Shown here in pieces: positions 1-9,966 of a stretch of 64,000 nucleotides of DNA. The notes beneath the pieces are model-generated. The model made no database searches, was not told the DNA's origin, and saw nothing but the letters and a program-made list of their open reading frames with translations. The stretch comes from Brasilonema sp. CT11 (GTDB lineage Bacteria; Cyanobacteriota; Cyanobacteriia; Cyanobacteriales; Nostocaceae): positions 56,505-120,504 of the forward strand of contig NZ_JABXYX010000009.1 of NCBI RefSeq assembly GCF_017982655.1, given 5' to 3'. Numbering within the stretch: position 1 is the first letter of the stretch; each line of letters opens with the position of its first letter. The translations under genes were made by a program, and so were the position numbers.

Positions 1-387
1 TTCATTAATTGTCAATTCGCTCACTAAAGTAAAATGAGATTCACAAGCACCAGGTGCAGATGAATGCACTCCCTACTATTACTACAGCAGTTTTCAGTTG
101 GTCATACCAATTGGAGTTGGGTAAAACTCATGTAAAAATCCAGTAACTTATGTCTAGAAGACACGCTTGTTTAAACGGAAAAATAGCCCATAAAATTGAC
201 CTAATACTGGGTTTTATACGTAGAAATTGAGGGGAGCATCCCAAATGTGTAAGTTTATTTTATTTTGTAGTGCGAGCCGGATAGCCCGTTTTGAATTGAA
301 GTAGGGAGCAAGATGCTCCCACTACCATTTTTTTGTGCAAAATTGGTATGCTCCCAAATTGAGCACGTTCCCAAAGCATAATTGCTG
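1..387. other. Intergenic region with inverted repeats
   Basis: No gene is visible. The stretch holds a dispersed GGGAGCATCCCAAATGTG-type sequence near 233-250 and a short hairpin at about 301-326 (GGAGCA, AGA, TGCTCC). A related phrase recurs near 20665-20690. It lies downstream of gltX, but there is no clear T-run, so I do not call a terminator. Confidence 0.5.
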
Positions 388-1830
388 CTAACTCACTTGT
401 TTGACCGCCTCAATTAAACGCAGCTTGTCTAAACCAATTTGATTCAAAAGTAACCAGGATTGAATCAAGTCAGGACCATGCAAATCTCCTGTTAAGCCAG
501 CGCGAAGTGCTTTCATCACCACGCCTTTTTTGACGTTTTGTTGTTTAACGACTTGCTTAATAATTTCTTGAGCGCTGGCTTGTGTGAGTTGATGATTTTC
601 CAAAGCAGCGATGACACTGTTGAGGGTAGCTACAGAACCTTCTTGTTTTAATTGAGCAGTTGCTTCATCACTAAATTCAACTGTTTCTATAAAAAACAGT
701 TTGCTCATAGCCACTGCATCAACAAGGCGAGTCAAACTCGGACCAATTAAAGCGACAAGCTCCTCTAACCAAGGGCGATCGCGTCCTTGTGTCAATGGAT
801 ATCCAGCTTCTTCCCAGTATGGAATGAGCAAATCTGTCAGCTTATCCACTGACATATTGTGAAGATACTGACTGTTTATCCAATCCAGCTTCGCCCAGTC
901 GAATTTTGCCCCGGCTTTATTAACACGCTCAAAACTAAATAGCTTGGCTGCTTCTTCCAAGGTGAAAATTTCCTGAGTCGAGTCTGGAGCTGACCAACCC
1001 AGTAATGTCATATAATTCACCATAGCTTCAGCAATAAAGCCCATTTGCTTAAAGTCAAAAATGGATGTGACTCCATCCCGCTTGGAAAGCTTGCGTCCTT
1101 CTTGATTCAAAATCAAGGGTGTATGGGCAAACTCTGGCACTTTTGCGCCAAAAGCTTCATACAGCAGAATTTGCTTAGCGGTGTTGGCGATATGGTCTTC
1201 TCCGCGAATCACATGGGTAATTTGCATATCTATGTCATCCACGACAACCGCAAAATTGTAAAGTGGGACACCAATACCATCTGCTGCGGCGCGAGCAATA
1301 ACCATATCACCGCCTAAATCGCTACCTCGCCAAACCATCTTTTCCCGTACCAAATCATTCCAGACAATTTCCCGGTCGTCATCAATTTTGAAACGAATGA
1401 CAAAGTTACGTCCTTCGGCTTTGTATGCAGCTTCTTGTTCTGGCGTAAGATTGCGGTGACGGTTATCGTAGCGCGGAGCTTCATTTCTAGCTTTTTGAGC
1501 CTCACGCAGCGCTTCTAATTCTTCTGGCGTGGTGTAGCAGCGATATGCAAGTTTTTTATCAAAAAGGGTTTGAACCGCACTTTTGTACATTTCCAGACGC
1601 TTAGTTTGGAAAAATGGTCCTTCATCCCAGTTCAGTCCCAGCCAACGCAGTCCTTGGAAAATATTTTCGGTGTATTCGGGACGCGATCGCTCTAAGTCTG
1701 TGTCTTCAATGCGCAGAATAAACTGACCACCGTGGTGGCGGGCAAACAACCAGTTAAATACAGCTGTCCTTGCTGTTCCTATGTGTAGATTCCCAGTTGG
1801 ACTGGGGGCTATACGGACTCTAACAGTCAC
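388..1830 (-). CDS. gltX: Glutamyl-tRNA synthetase
   Basis: Class I aminoacyl-tRNA synthetase that charges tRNA-Glu with glutamate in the cytosol. In cyanobacteria the product also feeds tetrapyrrole synthesis through glutamyl-tRNA reductase. The 480-residue length is normal for bacterial GltX. The HIGH-type signature is at residues 9-18 ([10 protein letters not shown]) and the KMSKS-type loop (KLSKRDG) is near residue 247. The C-terminal helical anticodon-binding part is intact. It starts at ATG and is transcribed leftward as a single gene, with tRNA-Asp upstream on the same strand. Nothing unusual was seen. Confidence 0.97.
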   Translation of the reverse strand: MTVRVRIAPSPTGNLHIGTARTAVFNWLFARHHGGQFILRIEDTDLERSRPEYTENIFQGLRWLGLNWDEGPFFQTKRLEMYKSAVQTLFDKKLAYRCYTTPEELEALREAQKARNEAPRYDNRHRNLTPEQEAAYKAEGRNFVIRFKIDDDREIVWNDLVREKMVWRGSDLGGDMVIARAAADGIGVPLYNFAVVVDDIDMQITHVIRGEDHIANTAKQILLYEAFGAKVPEFAHTPLILNQEGRKLSKRDGVTSIFDFKQMGFIAEAMVNYMTLLGWSAPDSTQEIFTLEEAAKLFSFERVNKAGAKFDWAKLDWINSQYLHNMSVDKLTDLLIPYWEEAGYPLTQGRDRPWLEELVALIGPSLTRLVDAVAMSKLFFIETVEFSDEATAQLKQEGSVATLNSVIAALENHQLTQASAQEIIKQVVKQQNVKKGVVMKALRAGLTGDLHGPDLIQSWLLLNQIGLDKLRLIEAVKQVS

Positions 1831-1962
1831 GGGCGTTCTCTCTCTTATCTATATTTGTAAACCACGACTCATTTAGCTTAATATTAAGCTTTCAGCAATA
1901 AGTGCTGAGTTCTGAATCACTTGTAACTCACGACTCAGAACTCAGCACTCATAATTTTTTAA

Positions 1963-2036
1963 CGGGACTGACGGGGCTCGAACCCGCAACTTCCGCCGTG
2001 ACAGGGCGGTGCTCTAACCAATTGAACTACAGTCCC
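1963..2036 (-). tRNA. tRNA-Asp (GTC anticodon)
   Basis: Read on the minus strand the 74 bases fold as a complete cloverleaf. The acceptor stem GGGACTG pairs with CAGTCCC, the D-arm contains AGTTCAATTGGTTAGA, the anticodon stem CCGCC/GGCGG encloses loop CTGTCAC with anticodon GTC (plus-strand 2000-2002), and the T-arm contains GGTTCGAGCCC. The discriminator base is G and CCA is not encoded. It lies about 130 bp upstream of gltX on the same strand. Confidence 0.96.
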
Positions 2037-2203
2037 TTAATTGGTCACTTTATTTATTATGACTATTGGGCTGAACATTGTCAAGCTTTTTTTTAAATTC
2101 GTTATTAGTTATTGAGTGATGATTGACAGGGAACAGGGAACAGGCAAGGCTTGACATACACTGTAGCTAGTTGAGCAAAAATCTGCGGAGGAATCTTATA
2201 TTA

Positions 2204-3391
2204 TCAACGATTGAAATTGGGAACAAAACGCCGAAACAACCTGACAAGCGGTGGTTCCATCTTAAGTTTAAAGGCGAGTATCTGGGTTCGCTCAAGACGA
2301 TTAAAGTTATTATCGCTCACAAGGATTAATGAAAGCTGACCATCAGGTAGTTTTGAGCCGAGAGTTAAGCCTTCAATATTATCTAGCGCTAGATCTAATT
2401 TTCTCAAATCCAAAAGTAGCTCTTTCTTGGTGGGTTTAATTTGGTTAATATCAACAGCTAAAAGACTGTCGATATTATGAATGTCATCAGCACCTTCTAG
2501 AGAAATCTGATACAGGGCAATAGAAAACCCAAACCCCGAAAAAGTCCGCTCTAAACTTAGGAAATGACCTTGATTATCCAGAGCTATTAAATCGCTTAAA
2601 CCGCTGGCAAATTTAGGAGAAAAATTAAAAATTGGCGTGATGGCTTCAGTTTGGTAAAGAAATTCTTTCTCTGGTTGCTGAGTGAGCAAATTGTATTGCA
2701 AAATGCGGCAAGGGCTACTGATTTTTGGTTTTGCTTCTGGACCATCTTGAATAAGAGCATTTTCTGTGGCTGTAAACAAAGATTTGTTGTTGGGTGTGAT
2801 AGTCAGAGATTCAAACGCTAAGTTCTTGCGGATACCTTGTTGACGACTTTTATCTGGCAAAAACTTGTTGGGTATTGGTAGTGTATTCAAGACTTTTCCA
2901 GAAGATAGTGAAAATTCTTTAAGAAAAGGCGTTATCTGTTTAAAATTATCACCTTCAGAAGAAATATAAACAGTTTCGTGGTTAGTTAAGGTGATTCCTT
3001 CTGAATCGATAGTACCAGTCGGAAAAGTTTGACTACTTTCATTTAAGAGTGTCGTGACACCAACAGGGACAACTTTATCATTTGTTAGTTTTTCATTGCT
3101 TAGGTCAATTTTTAATGTGTAGAAGCGAGCCGCAGCTTTTTCGCTGCGATCATCAGATATCGTGTAATAAAGTTGTTTTTTGGCATCATAGGTTATTCCA
3201 GAAAGCCCTCCCATGGGAGTTTTTTTGAAAGTGTAACCAGTGGGAAAAGTCGCAGAACCAATAAAATCTATTCCAGTTATGGGATAATTTGGGACAGGGA
3301 TGTTAATGATAAAGATGCTGAGAAGAATTAGAATAGGAAGAAAAAAGAAAAGAATTCGTGGAAATTTAAATATTTTTTTTCTGCTCTGCAT
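2204..3391 (-). CDS. Esterase-like phytase-family protein
   Basis: A 395-residue protein that begins with a basic stretch and a hydrophobic segment (about residues 11-30), consistent with a signal anchor or signal peptide. The rest matches the phytase-like esterase beta-propeller family (PF13449 type): GGLSGITYD near residue 61 and DSEGIT near residue 128, then a long beta-rich region. Members are exported and often annotated as phosphodiesterase-like or esterase-like; their substrate is generally unproven. It is a stand-alone gene with the same orientation as its neighbours. Function beyond family membership cannot be read from the sequence. Confidence 0.8.
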   Translation of the reverse strand: MQSRKKIFKFPRILFFFLPILILLSIFIINIPVPNYPITGIDFIGSATFPTGYTFKKTPMGGLSGITYDAKKQLYYTISDDRSEKAAARFYTLKIDLSNEKLTNDKVVPVGVTTLLNESSQTFPTGTIDSEGITLTNHETVYISSEGDNFKQITPFLKEFSLSSGKVLNTLPIPNKFLPDKSRQQGIRKNLAFESLTITPNNKSLFTATENALIQDGPEAKPKISSPCRILQYNLLTQQPEKEFLYQTEAITPIFNFSPKFASGLSDLIALDNQGHFLSLERTFSGFGFSIALYQISLEGADDIHNIDSLLAVDINQIKPTKKELLLDLRKLDLALDNIEGLTLGSKLPDGQLSLILVSDNNFNRLERTQILAFKLKMEPPLVRLFRRFVPNFNR

Positions 3392-3657
3392 TTTGAGTCA
3401 TTGCTAAGCTGGGAAAATCACAAATACTATATAATATCATGTTTTGATAATTTTTAATGTATAAATGAACATGTATTATGAAGGTATTCTAAATACCGAC
3501 TTGACATAATGAAGTGTGATAAATGAATTAGTACTAATAAATAGCAATGTTGACCGACTATAGCATTCCTAAATCATAAGCCCTACGGGCACGCGGCGCA
3601 TACGTGAGATAACTTTTGACAATGCATGCGGAGATCTAGATGGATAGGCGAGAGAAT

Positions 3658-4044
3658 CTACCACCATCGTTCCACCGGATACTGATCAAACACTGCATCA
3701 ATGCTTAACAATGGCATTTTTTTAATCATTGCCTGAGCCATTAACAAGCGATCAAATGGATCTCGATGATGGTTGGGTAGGTTTTCTAAAGCGTAGATGT
3801 GTCTAGTAGTAATCGGTAGAAGTTGCAAATCATTTGCCTGTTGCTGACTCTCAATCAACTCCGAAAGTGGCAAATCAAAATGCAACTTCCCAAGCTGAAG
3901 CTTGATTTGCATTTCCCATACACTGACAATGCTCAGTAATATTTCATTACTTCTATCAAAAAATAAACTTGTAACCCGTTCAGACAGCTTTTCTGGATTA
4001 AGAATTACCCAAATTAATGTATGAGTGTCCAGTAATAATCTCAC
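3658..4044 (-). CDS. PIN-domain toxin, VapC-type
   Basis: A 128-residue PIN-domain ribonuclease, the toxin half of a type II toxin-antitoxin pair. Acidic PIN residues are visible: D6 in LLLDTHTLIW, the glutamate in VSVWEMQIK (about 44), and the HHRDPFDRLL block (about 92-101) that carries the conserved Asp. It starts with GTG at 4044, whose first G is the last base of the upstream TAG stop, so toxin and antitoxin overlap by one base and are likely translationally coupled. PIN toxins of this group usually cut tRNA or rRNA; the target here is unknown. Confidence 0.88.
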   Translation of the reverse strand: MRLLLDTHTLIWVILNPEKLSERVTSLFFDRSNEILLSIVSVWEMQIKLQLGKLHFDLPLSELIESQQQANDLQLLPITTRHIYALENLPNHHRDPFDRLLMAQAMIKKMPLLSIDAVFDQYPVERWW

Positions 4045-4283
4045 TATTCTCCCATCCAGAATTCATCGGGAAGCGAAGCGTTAAAATCCTCGCTGATCCA
4101 ACCCATACCTTTATGTAATCCCAATACACGTGGCTGCTTTAGCATTGATTGATCAGGTTGAGATGAAACATATTTTTGATTTAAAAATTCGACAAAATCG
4201 ATAACCTGTTGAATTTGTTCAGGCGGAAGGGTTTGAAGTTGAGCCAGAAATGTTTCAGGCAGAGTTATCTGTTGAGTAGTCAT
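4044..4283 (-). CDS. DUF2281-like antitoxin partner of VapC
   Basis: A 79-residue protein when started at the ATG at 4283, which has GGAG six bases upstream. An upstream in-frame TTG at 4325 would give 93 residues but lacks such a site. The N-terminal ITLPETF...LPPEQIQQVIDFVEFL pattern is typical of the small DUF2281 proteins found beside PIN toxins. The C-terminal tail (VLGLHKGMGWISEDFNASLPDEFW) is the usual toxin-binding type. It is immediately upstream of the toxin with a one-base overlap, so I infer it is the antitoxin and autoregulator. Confidence 0.82.
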   Translation of the reverse strand: MTTQQITLPETFLAQLQTLPPEQIQQVIDFVEFLNQKYVSSQPDQSMLKQPRVLGLHKGMGWISEDFNASLPDEFWMGE

Positions 4284-4452
4284 GAACAACTCCGGAGGCT
4301 TTGCTGTGTACTCATCATAATCCAATACGTTCAGTTAGAGCTAAAACAGTAGAAATGGGTTGAGAGGGTTGGGTGAAACCATAACAAAACTGGACATTTA
4401 CAATTAACTGTCCTTTACCATGTGGTTTGTCTTTTGTGCAAATCAAACGCAC

Positions 4453-6006
4453 TCACGACAAACCGCTATTTTTTTTAAAAAAGTTTACCAGCCAATCTTT
4501 CACGTTGCGGGTTGCGTGGCAGTCGTCTTCGTTGTAGCGTTGGATAATTTCAAGTAAAGAGCGATCGCCTGTTTCTAACCACTCGTCATACCAGTAAATA
4601 CACTTCATACCGCTGGCTTCTGGATCACGCCACTCAAACCCTAACCATCGAGCGATCGCTTTTAAAGCATAACTTTCTATAGGCAATGCCACATTTTGCG
4701 TTAAGATTTTGTAGACATCCACAAACCGATTCAGTACGGGCGATACATAACTCTGTGGAGTCTGGTAAAGCTTTGCGAGTCGTTTGACTGTATCCAGTTC
4801 GTAAACACAAAAATGATAAATTGGTGCATCTGGATATTGCCAAACCAAATTCATAAATTGCTGCCAAACAAATTCTTCTTCTTCTGGGCTTTCTGCTAAA
4901 AAGGAATAAAATTGTTCTGTTTTGGCTTGCCTATCAACAACCAAAACTCCTAACAAAAAATCTAAATTCAAATCTGGTTCCGCTTCAATATCAAAAAACA
5001 TTTCTACAGGCGCTGTAGATAAAATGCCACTCCTGGGGGAAAGCAACTGTGTAGTTTCTCTATCAACTTCTATAGTTCTGTCGAGACAAACAGAAGTGTC
5101 AACCGTACGAGAATTTAAGACATATTGTTGCTTGGGTGGCAAATTCGGTATGATGAACGCACGGTTTTCCAGAATAGATTTTGCTTGTAGTATCAGCTTA
5201 GGTGCGACTGCGCTGTCGAAACCTGGCAAGTTTTCTAATTGAGCCGGGTAAGTTTTTGCCAAAGATTCTACTGTTGTGATCTCCAAGGCTTGCAGTTGTA
5301 TGTAGCGAACAGGTGTCACTCCTGGCAACAAAGAAAGGTGTTTCTGAGATTGGGCAACACTATAACAATAATCGTACCAAGGACAAAGATTGCACCGTTG
5401 ACGAGAGATAAAGACTTCAGGCGCTTCCTCTGTTTCTAAAGTTTGAATATACTCTTCCAGAAAACGATGCATTTGTGGCATCCATTTGAGTAGATCCACA
5501 GAATAACCCGCCTCTTTACCACGCAGCATCAGCCAAGCTATTTCTAACTCACTTTGTTGCACCATTGCCAACACATACGCATGAAATGCTGCTACAACTT
5601 GATACTCCTGTTTAGGACGCTTACCCAGTTCAATATTAACTGGAACGTACATCCAATCTCCAAAGCGGGACTCTCCTCTATGTTTGACAAGAATATCTGG
5701 ACGGCTTAGTAGTGTATGTGTTTGAGAATAACCATGCACCAGCACCCCTTGATAAATGGACTCAGCCCCTTGTTCCATTAACTCTAAGGTTGCTGTCACT
5801 CCTGTTTTCCAGTCTCCGTGTCGATAGACTGGTCGCTGATACGTAAACTGTGTCAAAATACTCCTGTGATGAGCAATCCTGTCCTGGTAAAGTTTCAACA
5901 GTAACTCATTCTCAGGTTCTCGCCGACTTTTTTCCCCGTGAATGTCTAAAAAAGGTCGGCGCTTACAACGTTGGTATTGCAGCAGCAGTTCAGCATTGAT
6001 TAACAT
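4453..6006 (-). CDS. TM0106-family RecB-like putative nuclease
   Basis: A 517-residue protein. The N-terminal half resembles the RecB/Cas4-like nuclease fold, with Cys13 in QRCKRRPFLD and a later cluster RCNLCPWYDYCY (about residues 204-215); four cysteines in this arrangement normally hold an iron-sulfur cluster in the Cas4/AddB group. The C-terminal half is an RNase H-like exonuclease domain (PF13482 type) starting at MFFDIEAEPDL near residue 340, and it ends with NEDDCHATRNVKDWL. No CRISPR array or cas gene is nearby, so a general DNA repair or processing role is more likely than CRISPR adaptation. The biological role of this family is not established. Confidence 0.85.
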   Translation of the reverse strand: MLINAELLLQYQRCKRRPFLDIHGEKSRREPENELLLKLYQDRIAHHRSILTQFTYQRPVYRHGDWKTGVTATLELMEQGAESIYQGVLVHGYSQTHTLLSRPDILVKHRGESRFGDWMYVPVNIELGKRPKQEYQVVAAFHAYVLAMVQQSELEIAWLMLRGKEAGYSVDLLKWMPQMHRFLEEYIQTLETEEAPEVFISRQRCNLCPWYDYCYSVAQSQKHLSLLPGVTPVRYIQLQALEITTVESLAKTYPAQLENLPGFDSAVAPKLILQAKSILENRAFIIPNLPPKQQYVLNSRTVDTSVCLDRTIEVDRETTQLLSPRSGILSTAPVEMFFDIEAEPDLNLDFLLGVLVVDRQAKTEQFYSFLAESPEEEEFVWQQFMNLVWQYPDAPIYHFCVYELDTVKRLAKLYQTPQSYVSPVLNRFVDVYKILTQNVALPIESYALKAIARWLGFEWRDPEASGMKCIYWYDEWLETGDRSLLEIIQRYNEDDCHATRNVKDWLVNFFKKNSGLS

Positions 6007-6409
6007 TCTTTTAAGGTAACAAGAATTATTACTTTCTGGTAGTGAGCCGATAACTAAAGTTGAAGATTATTCTCAACAGACAGAAAAATCAGGGACTACC
6101 TGAAAATTTCTGAGTTTGGCACAATCACCAAATCAGGCTATTACCCCAGATCTGGTGGTATCTGGCAAAGCCTTCTAGTGGTTTGCCAACTCGAAAATGC
6201 GCTTGTAAAAGCTGGGGAAAGGAGAAAGGTTTTTTTATTCTTTTACCCCTTACCCCGCAGGCATCTGCTTGGCGAACTACTAGGGCACGCTTTACCCTTA
6301 CAGACACGCACTTGACAAAGTATGCCCTACGGACACGCAATTGACAAAAATAATTTGAAATTTTTGTATAAAAATAATTAATATACCATGACTCAATAAT
6401 TAATCACTG
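6007..6409. other. Intergenic region between divergent genes
   Basis: It separates the leftward nuclease gene from the rightward aminotransferase gene and must contain both promoters. It includes two short dispersed-repeat phrases of the CCCTACGGACACGC type near 6320-6345 and an A/T-rich stretch just before the aminotransferase start. An open frame runs through part of it on the minus strand, but its composition is repeat-derived and no protein family is recognisable. Confidence 0.4.
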
Positions 6410-7609
6410 ATGGCTAGTATTTCTGCATCACCAACTAAGTTACTTCACCATCGACAGCTCTTTCCAGGTTTAGCAAATAAAGTATATTTTAACTACGGCG
6501 GTCAAGGACCAATGCCACAAACGGCTTTGGATGTGATATCTGACGCGCAAGCTTATATCCAACAAATAGGTCCTTTTGGGACTGAGGTGAACGATTGGAT
6601 AAGGGAGGAGACAAAAGCTGTAAGAAATGCGATCGCCTCTGAGTTAAGTGTCCCAGCCGAAACAATCACCCTGACTGAGGATGTTACCGTCGGCTGTAAT
6701 ATTGCTATGTGGGGTCTTGAATGGCAAGCTGGCGACCATATACTACTTAGCGATTGCGAACACCACGGCATTATAGCGACAGCTCAAGAAATCGGGCGGA
6801 GGTTCGGTGTTGAACTCACCACCTGTCCCCTAATGGCAACTTTAAATGAAGGCGATCCCGTTGAAGTGATTGCCCAACACTTACGTCCCAAAACTCGTCT
6901 TGTGATATTGAGTCACGTTCTTTGGAACACTGGTCAAGTTTTGCCTATTGACAAGATAGCTGAGTTATGCATAAGTAAATCAGTGAAACTTCTGATAGAT
7001 GCGGCTCAATCTGCAGGCTTACTGCCATTAAATCTCACTGAATTGAAAGCAGATTTTTACGCATTTACGGGTCATAAATGGCTGTGTGGTCCTGGTGGTA
7101 CGGGAGGTTTGTATGTGCGACCAGAAGCCCGAGATAGTTTGAAACCTACGTTTATCGGTTGGCGCAGCGTTATTTTAGACAGTAAAGGAAAGCCTATCGA
7201 TTGGCAAAGCGATGGGAAATGCTATGAAGTAGCGACATCAAATTATCCACTTTACACGGCGCTAAGGGAGGCGATCGCAACTCATCAGCAGTGGGGAACA
7301 CCAGAAGAACGTTATCAGCAAATTTGCCGCAATAGTGAGTACCTGTGGCGACAATTACAAGTTTTACCTGATATCAAATGTTTGCGAACTTCTCCACCAG
7401 AAAGCGGTTTAGTCTCGTTTCAACTGACAAATCAAACACCATCAACTAGCCCCCAACTTGTGATGTTTTTAGAGTCACAAAAGTTATTAACTAGAACAAT
7501 AGTCGATCCTGACTGCGTACGTGCTTGTGTTCACTATTTAACTTTAGAATCAGAAATCGACGAACTGGTGCAAGGAATTCAACGATTTGTTGAAGAAGGC
7601 ACAAGGTAA
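6410..7609 (+). CDS. Class V aminotransferase-fold PLP enzyme
   Basis: A 399-residue PLP-dependent enzyme of the class V fold, the group of cysteine desulfurases, isopenicillin-N-epimerase-like proteins and selenocysteine lyases. The PLP-binding lysine is in TGHKWLCGPGGTGG (near residue 224), preceded by the aspartate motif LLIDAAQS and the conserved histidine in DCEHHGI. The protein lacks an obvious SufS-type active-site cysteine loop, so SufS is not supported. It stands alone between a nuclease and a fucosidase. Its substrate cannot be deduced. Confidence 0.85.
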   Translation: MASISASPTKLLHHRQLFPGLANKVYFNYGGQGPMPQTALDVISDAQAYIQQIGPFGTEVNDWIREETKAVRNAIASELSVPAETITLTEDVTVGCNIAMWGLEWQAGDHILLSDCEHHGIIATAQEIGRRFGVELTTCPLMATLNEGDPVEVIAQHLRPKTRLVILSHVLWNTGQVLPIDKIAELCISKSVKLLIDAAQSAGLLPLNLTELKADFYAFTGHKWLCGPGGTGGLYVRPEARDSLKPTFIGWRSVILDSKGKPIDWQSDGKCYEVATSNYPLYTALREAIATHQQWGTPEERYQQICRNSEYLWRQLQVLPDIKCLRTSPPESGLVSFQLTNQTPSTSPQLVMFLESQKLLTRTIVDPDCVRACVHYLTLESEIDELVQGIQRFVEEGTR

Positions 7610-7631
7610 TATTCAAATGATTAAGATGAAC

Positions 7632-9077
7632 TTAAAGCGGCATCGGGCTGATCTTCAACGTGTAGGCTGGTGATTTTTCCATTGAAGACATATCCGGTAG
7701 TGTGACAACTAAATTCTCGCCGTCCTGCTGCCACTCAAGTTCACTTTCGGCCCCTAGCATCGTAATCGTCGCATTTTCCAGCATAGTTAACCCTTGGATA
7801 GTAATCGTTTTGCCGCTCGGCGTATCGAGTAAAACAGCGTATAAGTTGCCTTTGTTTGTTGTATAGCGTACTGAGATGTTTTCGGAACTCATGCCTTCTG
7901 AACGTATCCAGTTCCGTGATCCGAAAATTGCCTCGCCGTTTACCGAAAGCCACTTGCCCAAGCCAAGCAGGCGTTCTAGCTGCGGCTTGGAAATTTCACC
8001 ATTGGCATCTGGACCGATGTTGAGCAGCAAATTGCCATTCTTACTGACAATGTCAACAAACGAGTTAACCAGTTCGTCAACCGAGATCATGTTAGAGTCA
8101 GTGTCGTTCTGGTTGTAACCGAACGAGTAACCCAGACCACGTGTACTTTCCCACTTGCGAGAGTCAATGTCTTTGAGTTTGGCATATTCTGGTGTAGAGA
8201 AGTCGAAATGCAAGCCCAACTGCCCACCTAAATCGAAGCGATCGTTGACGACACCAAGAGGCACCTTATTGTAGAAGTAAGCGATAATCTCGTTTGCATT
8301 GCCAGCAACTGGATAGCCAATGTCATTCCATAAAATTGATGGGTGATAGCGATCAATGAGTTCGCGCCAGTGAGTGTTAGCGTATTTAGCGTAAGCCAGG
8401 TCTTGGATGACTGCTTTGCCTAGTGTCTCAAAATCTGTCACAGTCGTATCTTGACTAGACCAGTCAATGCCACCAGAGTAGTACACACCCATGCGCATAC
8501 CTTCTTTACGGACGGCTTGTGTGAGTTCGCCCACGATGTCACGCGCCGCTACACGTTCTGGCTTGTTAACGGTTTTGCTGGGCCATAACAAAAAACCATC
8601 ATGATGCTTGGTCGTTAAGACGACGTACTTTGCACCTACCTTAGAAAACAGTTTAGCCCATTGTGATGGGTTCCACTTAGTAATAGCTGCGTTAAATGTT
8701 GGGATGAACTCGTCATAAGTGAAGTCCTTGCCGTAGGTTGCACGGTGATAATTATAAGTGTCGCCGCCCTCAAGCTTCATGGAGTTGTAGTACCATTCAG
8801 CGTAGGGGTTATGCTTGAACCAATATTCCCAGCCATGTTCTGCAATCACCTGATTCAGTTCACCAGTCAGTGGTGCCCAAGCGGGCACGGAGTACACGCC
8901 CCAGTGAATGAAAATGCCGAGTTTGGCATCGTTGAACCAGTCCGGCACTTTGTGCTGTGAAAGCGACTCAGTTGTTGGCTGATAAGTCTGTTGTGCTCCT
9001 ACGATGGAGGTAGTCAACTTCAAAATGGTGGTTAGCACCAGTGTAACTAGCAGCAGACTTATAAAATTCTTAAACAT
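7632..9077 (-). CDS. Alpha-L-fucosidase (GH29), secreted
   Basis: A 482-residue protein when started at the ATG at 9077, which has GGAG seven bases upstream and gives a clean signal peptide (about residues 1-28, ending near VGAQQ). A longer frame to 9167 adds a repeat-derived N-terminus and is rejected. The GH29 fold is shown by KLGIFIHWGVYSVPAWAP (residues 52-69), TTKHHDGF (about 155-162) and WNDIG, whose Asp252 is the expected nucleophile of this family. The enzyme would remove alpha-L-fucose from exported glycans. The upstream flank carries a palindromic repeat and a fragment identical to an IS end seen at 63880, which suggests past mobility around this gene. Confidence 0.9.
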   Translation of the reverse strand: MFKNFISLLLVTLVLTTILKLTTSIVGAQQTYQPTTESLSQHKVPDWFNDAKLGIFIHWGVYSVPAWAPLTGELNQVIAEHGWEYWFKHNPYAEWYYNSMKLEGGDTYNYHRATYGKDFTYDEFIPTFNAAITKWNPSQWAKLFSKVGAKYVVLTTKHHDGFLLWPSKTVNKPERVAARDIVGELTQAVRKEGMRMGVYYSGGIDWSSQDTTVTDFETLGKAVIQDLAYAKYANTHWRELIDRYHPSILWNDIGYPVAGNANEIIAYFYNKVPLGVVNDRFDLGGQLGLHFDFSTPEYAKLKDIDSRKWESTRGLGYSFGYNQNDTDSNMISVDELVNSFVDIVSKNGNLLLNIGPDANGEISKPQLERLLGLGKWLSVNGEAIFGSRNWIRSEGMSSENISVRYTTNKGNLYAVLLDTPSGKTITIQGLTMLENATITMLGAESELEWQQDGENLVVTLPDMSSMEKSPAYTLKISPMPL

Positions 9078-9115
9078 AACAATGCTCCGTGATGTTCTTC
9101 TACACTGACCCCTAG

Positions 9116-9165
9116 CGGCACAATCCGCGATTGCGCGGAGCGCAGACGCCTGCATGCGTATCGCC
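9116..9165. repeat. Palindromic dispersed repeat upstream of fucosidase
   Basis: Contains GCGATTGCGCGGAGCGCAGACG and GCATGCGTATCGCC phrases. Similar GCGATCTGCGCTCCGCGCAG phrasing recurs at about 63951-63985. It belongs to the family of repeat palindromes scattered through this window. Confidence 0.55.
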
Positions 9166-9174
9166 AATAATATT

Positions 9175-9191
9175 ATGTCCGGTTGATCAGT
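9175..9191. mobile_element. Solitary IS end-like fragment
   Basis: The 17-bp sequence ATGTCCGGTTGATCAGT matches, with one difference, the sequence at 63880-63896 that begins the IS cutting the kinase gene at the end of the window. No transposase is next to this copy, so it looks like a relic end. Confidence 0.4.
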
Positions 9192-9276
9192 CTTGAGGTT
9201 TAATTTGGGTTTACAGCAGTGGGCGAAAAAAGTTGTGTAAGCTATTTATAAAACACAAGCAAGACACACGCAAAAA

Positions 9277-9834
9277 ATGCAAACATTAGAAACTTGCAAG
9301 TTGATTCTTAAAACTGGTCAAACGACAACCGAAAAAGCTTTAGAGCTGTTTGACGCTCTCGAACCCGTTAATTTAGCTTTTATGCTCGGTTCTTGGCAAG
9401 GATCTGGGCTTCATACCAATCACCCTATGGATGGCTTCTTAGAAAAATTTAATTGGTATGGAAAAGAATTTGTTGATCCTGAGAATGTTCACCCTTTGTT
9501 ATTTTTAGATAGCCAAGGAAAAGTTATAAAAGTTGCGCCCAGTTACATGGGAGCGACGAACTGGGTTTTGAAGTTTCCAATCATCAAAAATGATTTTCTG
9601 AAACCTTTGGTGATTCTAACTAATTCCTTACTGAAAACAGAGAAAAGTCAAGCTAGACTCCGCATGATGGAATATCGAGGAAAAGTCAGCGCCACAATGA
9701 TTTACGATCATTTTCCAGTTAATGACTCTTTTCGGAAAGTAGATGACAATACGGTGTTAGGAATTATGGACTATAAAAACTTACCCCAACCTTTCTTTTT
9801 TATTCTTCGGCGATCGCTCAGCAGCGGTCAATAA
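9277..9834 (+). CDS. DUF4334 / GXWXG-domain protein
   Basis: A 185-residue protein. The N-terminal GXWXG domain is shown by MLGSWQGSGLHTNHPMDG (about residues 35-52) and LEKFNWYGKEF. The C-terminal DUF4334 part contains ARLRMMEYRGKVSATMIYD and ends with PFFFILRR. These two domains usually occur together in small cytosolic proteins of unknown function, possibly lipid or small-ligand binding. It is a single gene transcribed rightward and convergent with the ABC exporter gene downstream. Confidence 0.85.
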   Translation: MQTLETCKLILKTGQTTTEKALELFDALEPVNLAFMLGSWQGSGLHTNHPMDGFLEKFNWYGKEFVDPENVHPLLFLDSQGKVIKVAPSYMGATNWVLKFPIIKNDFLKPLVILTNSLLKTEKSQARLRMMEYRGKVSATMIYDHFPVNDSFRKVDDNTVLGIMDYKNLPQPFFFILRRSLSSGQ

Positions 9835-9966
9835 TGTTGTCATATCAAGTTGCGTTCTATTGTAGTAGCGCTTTAGGGGAGATTGCTTCGCTCCACTTCG
9901 TTTCACTCGCAATGACAGGTAGTACCTTATCGAAAGGACAACTGGCAACAAAGCACAAAGCCTTCT

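Noticed and set aside
1902..2096. Open frame on the plus strand across 1963-2036
   Set aside because: It is the antisense of tRNA-Asp and flanking repeat DNA.
4453..6006. Cas4-like features of the TM0106 nuclease considered as CRISPR adaptation
   Set aside because: No cas genes or repeat array are present in the window, and the C-terminal RNase H-like domain fits the stand-alone TM0106 family.
6125..6340. Open frame of 71 codons on the minus strand
   Set aside because: Arg/Val-rich translation derived from dispersed repeats; no family resemblance and no ribosome-binding site.
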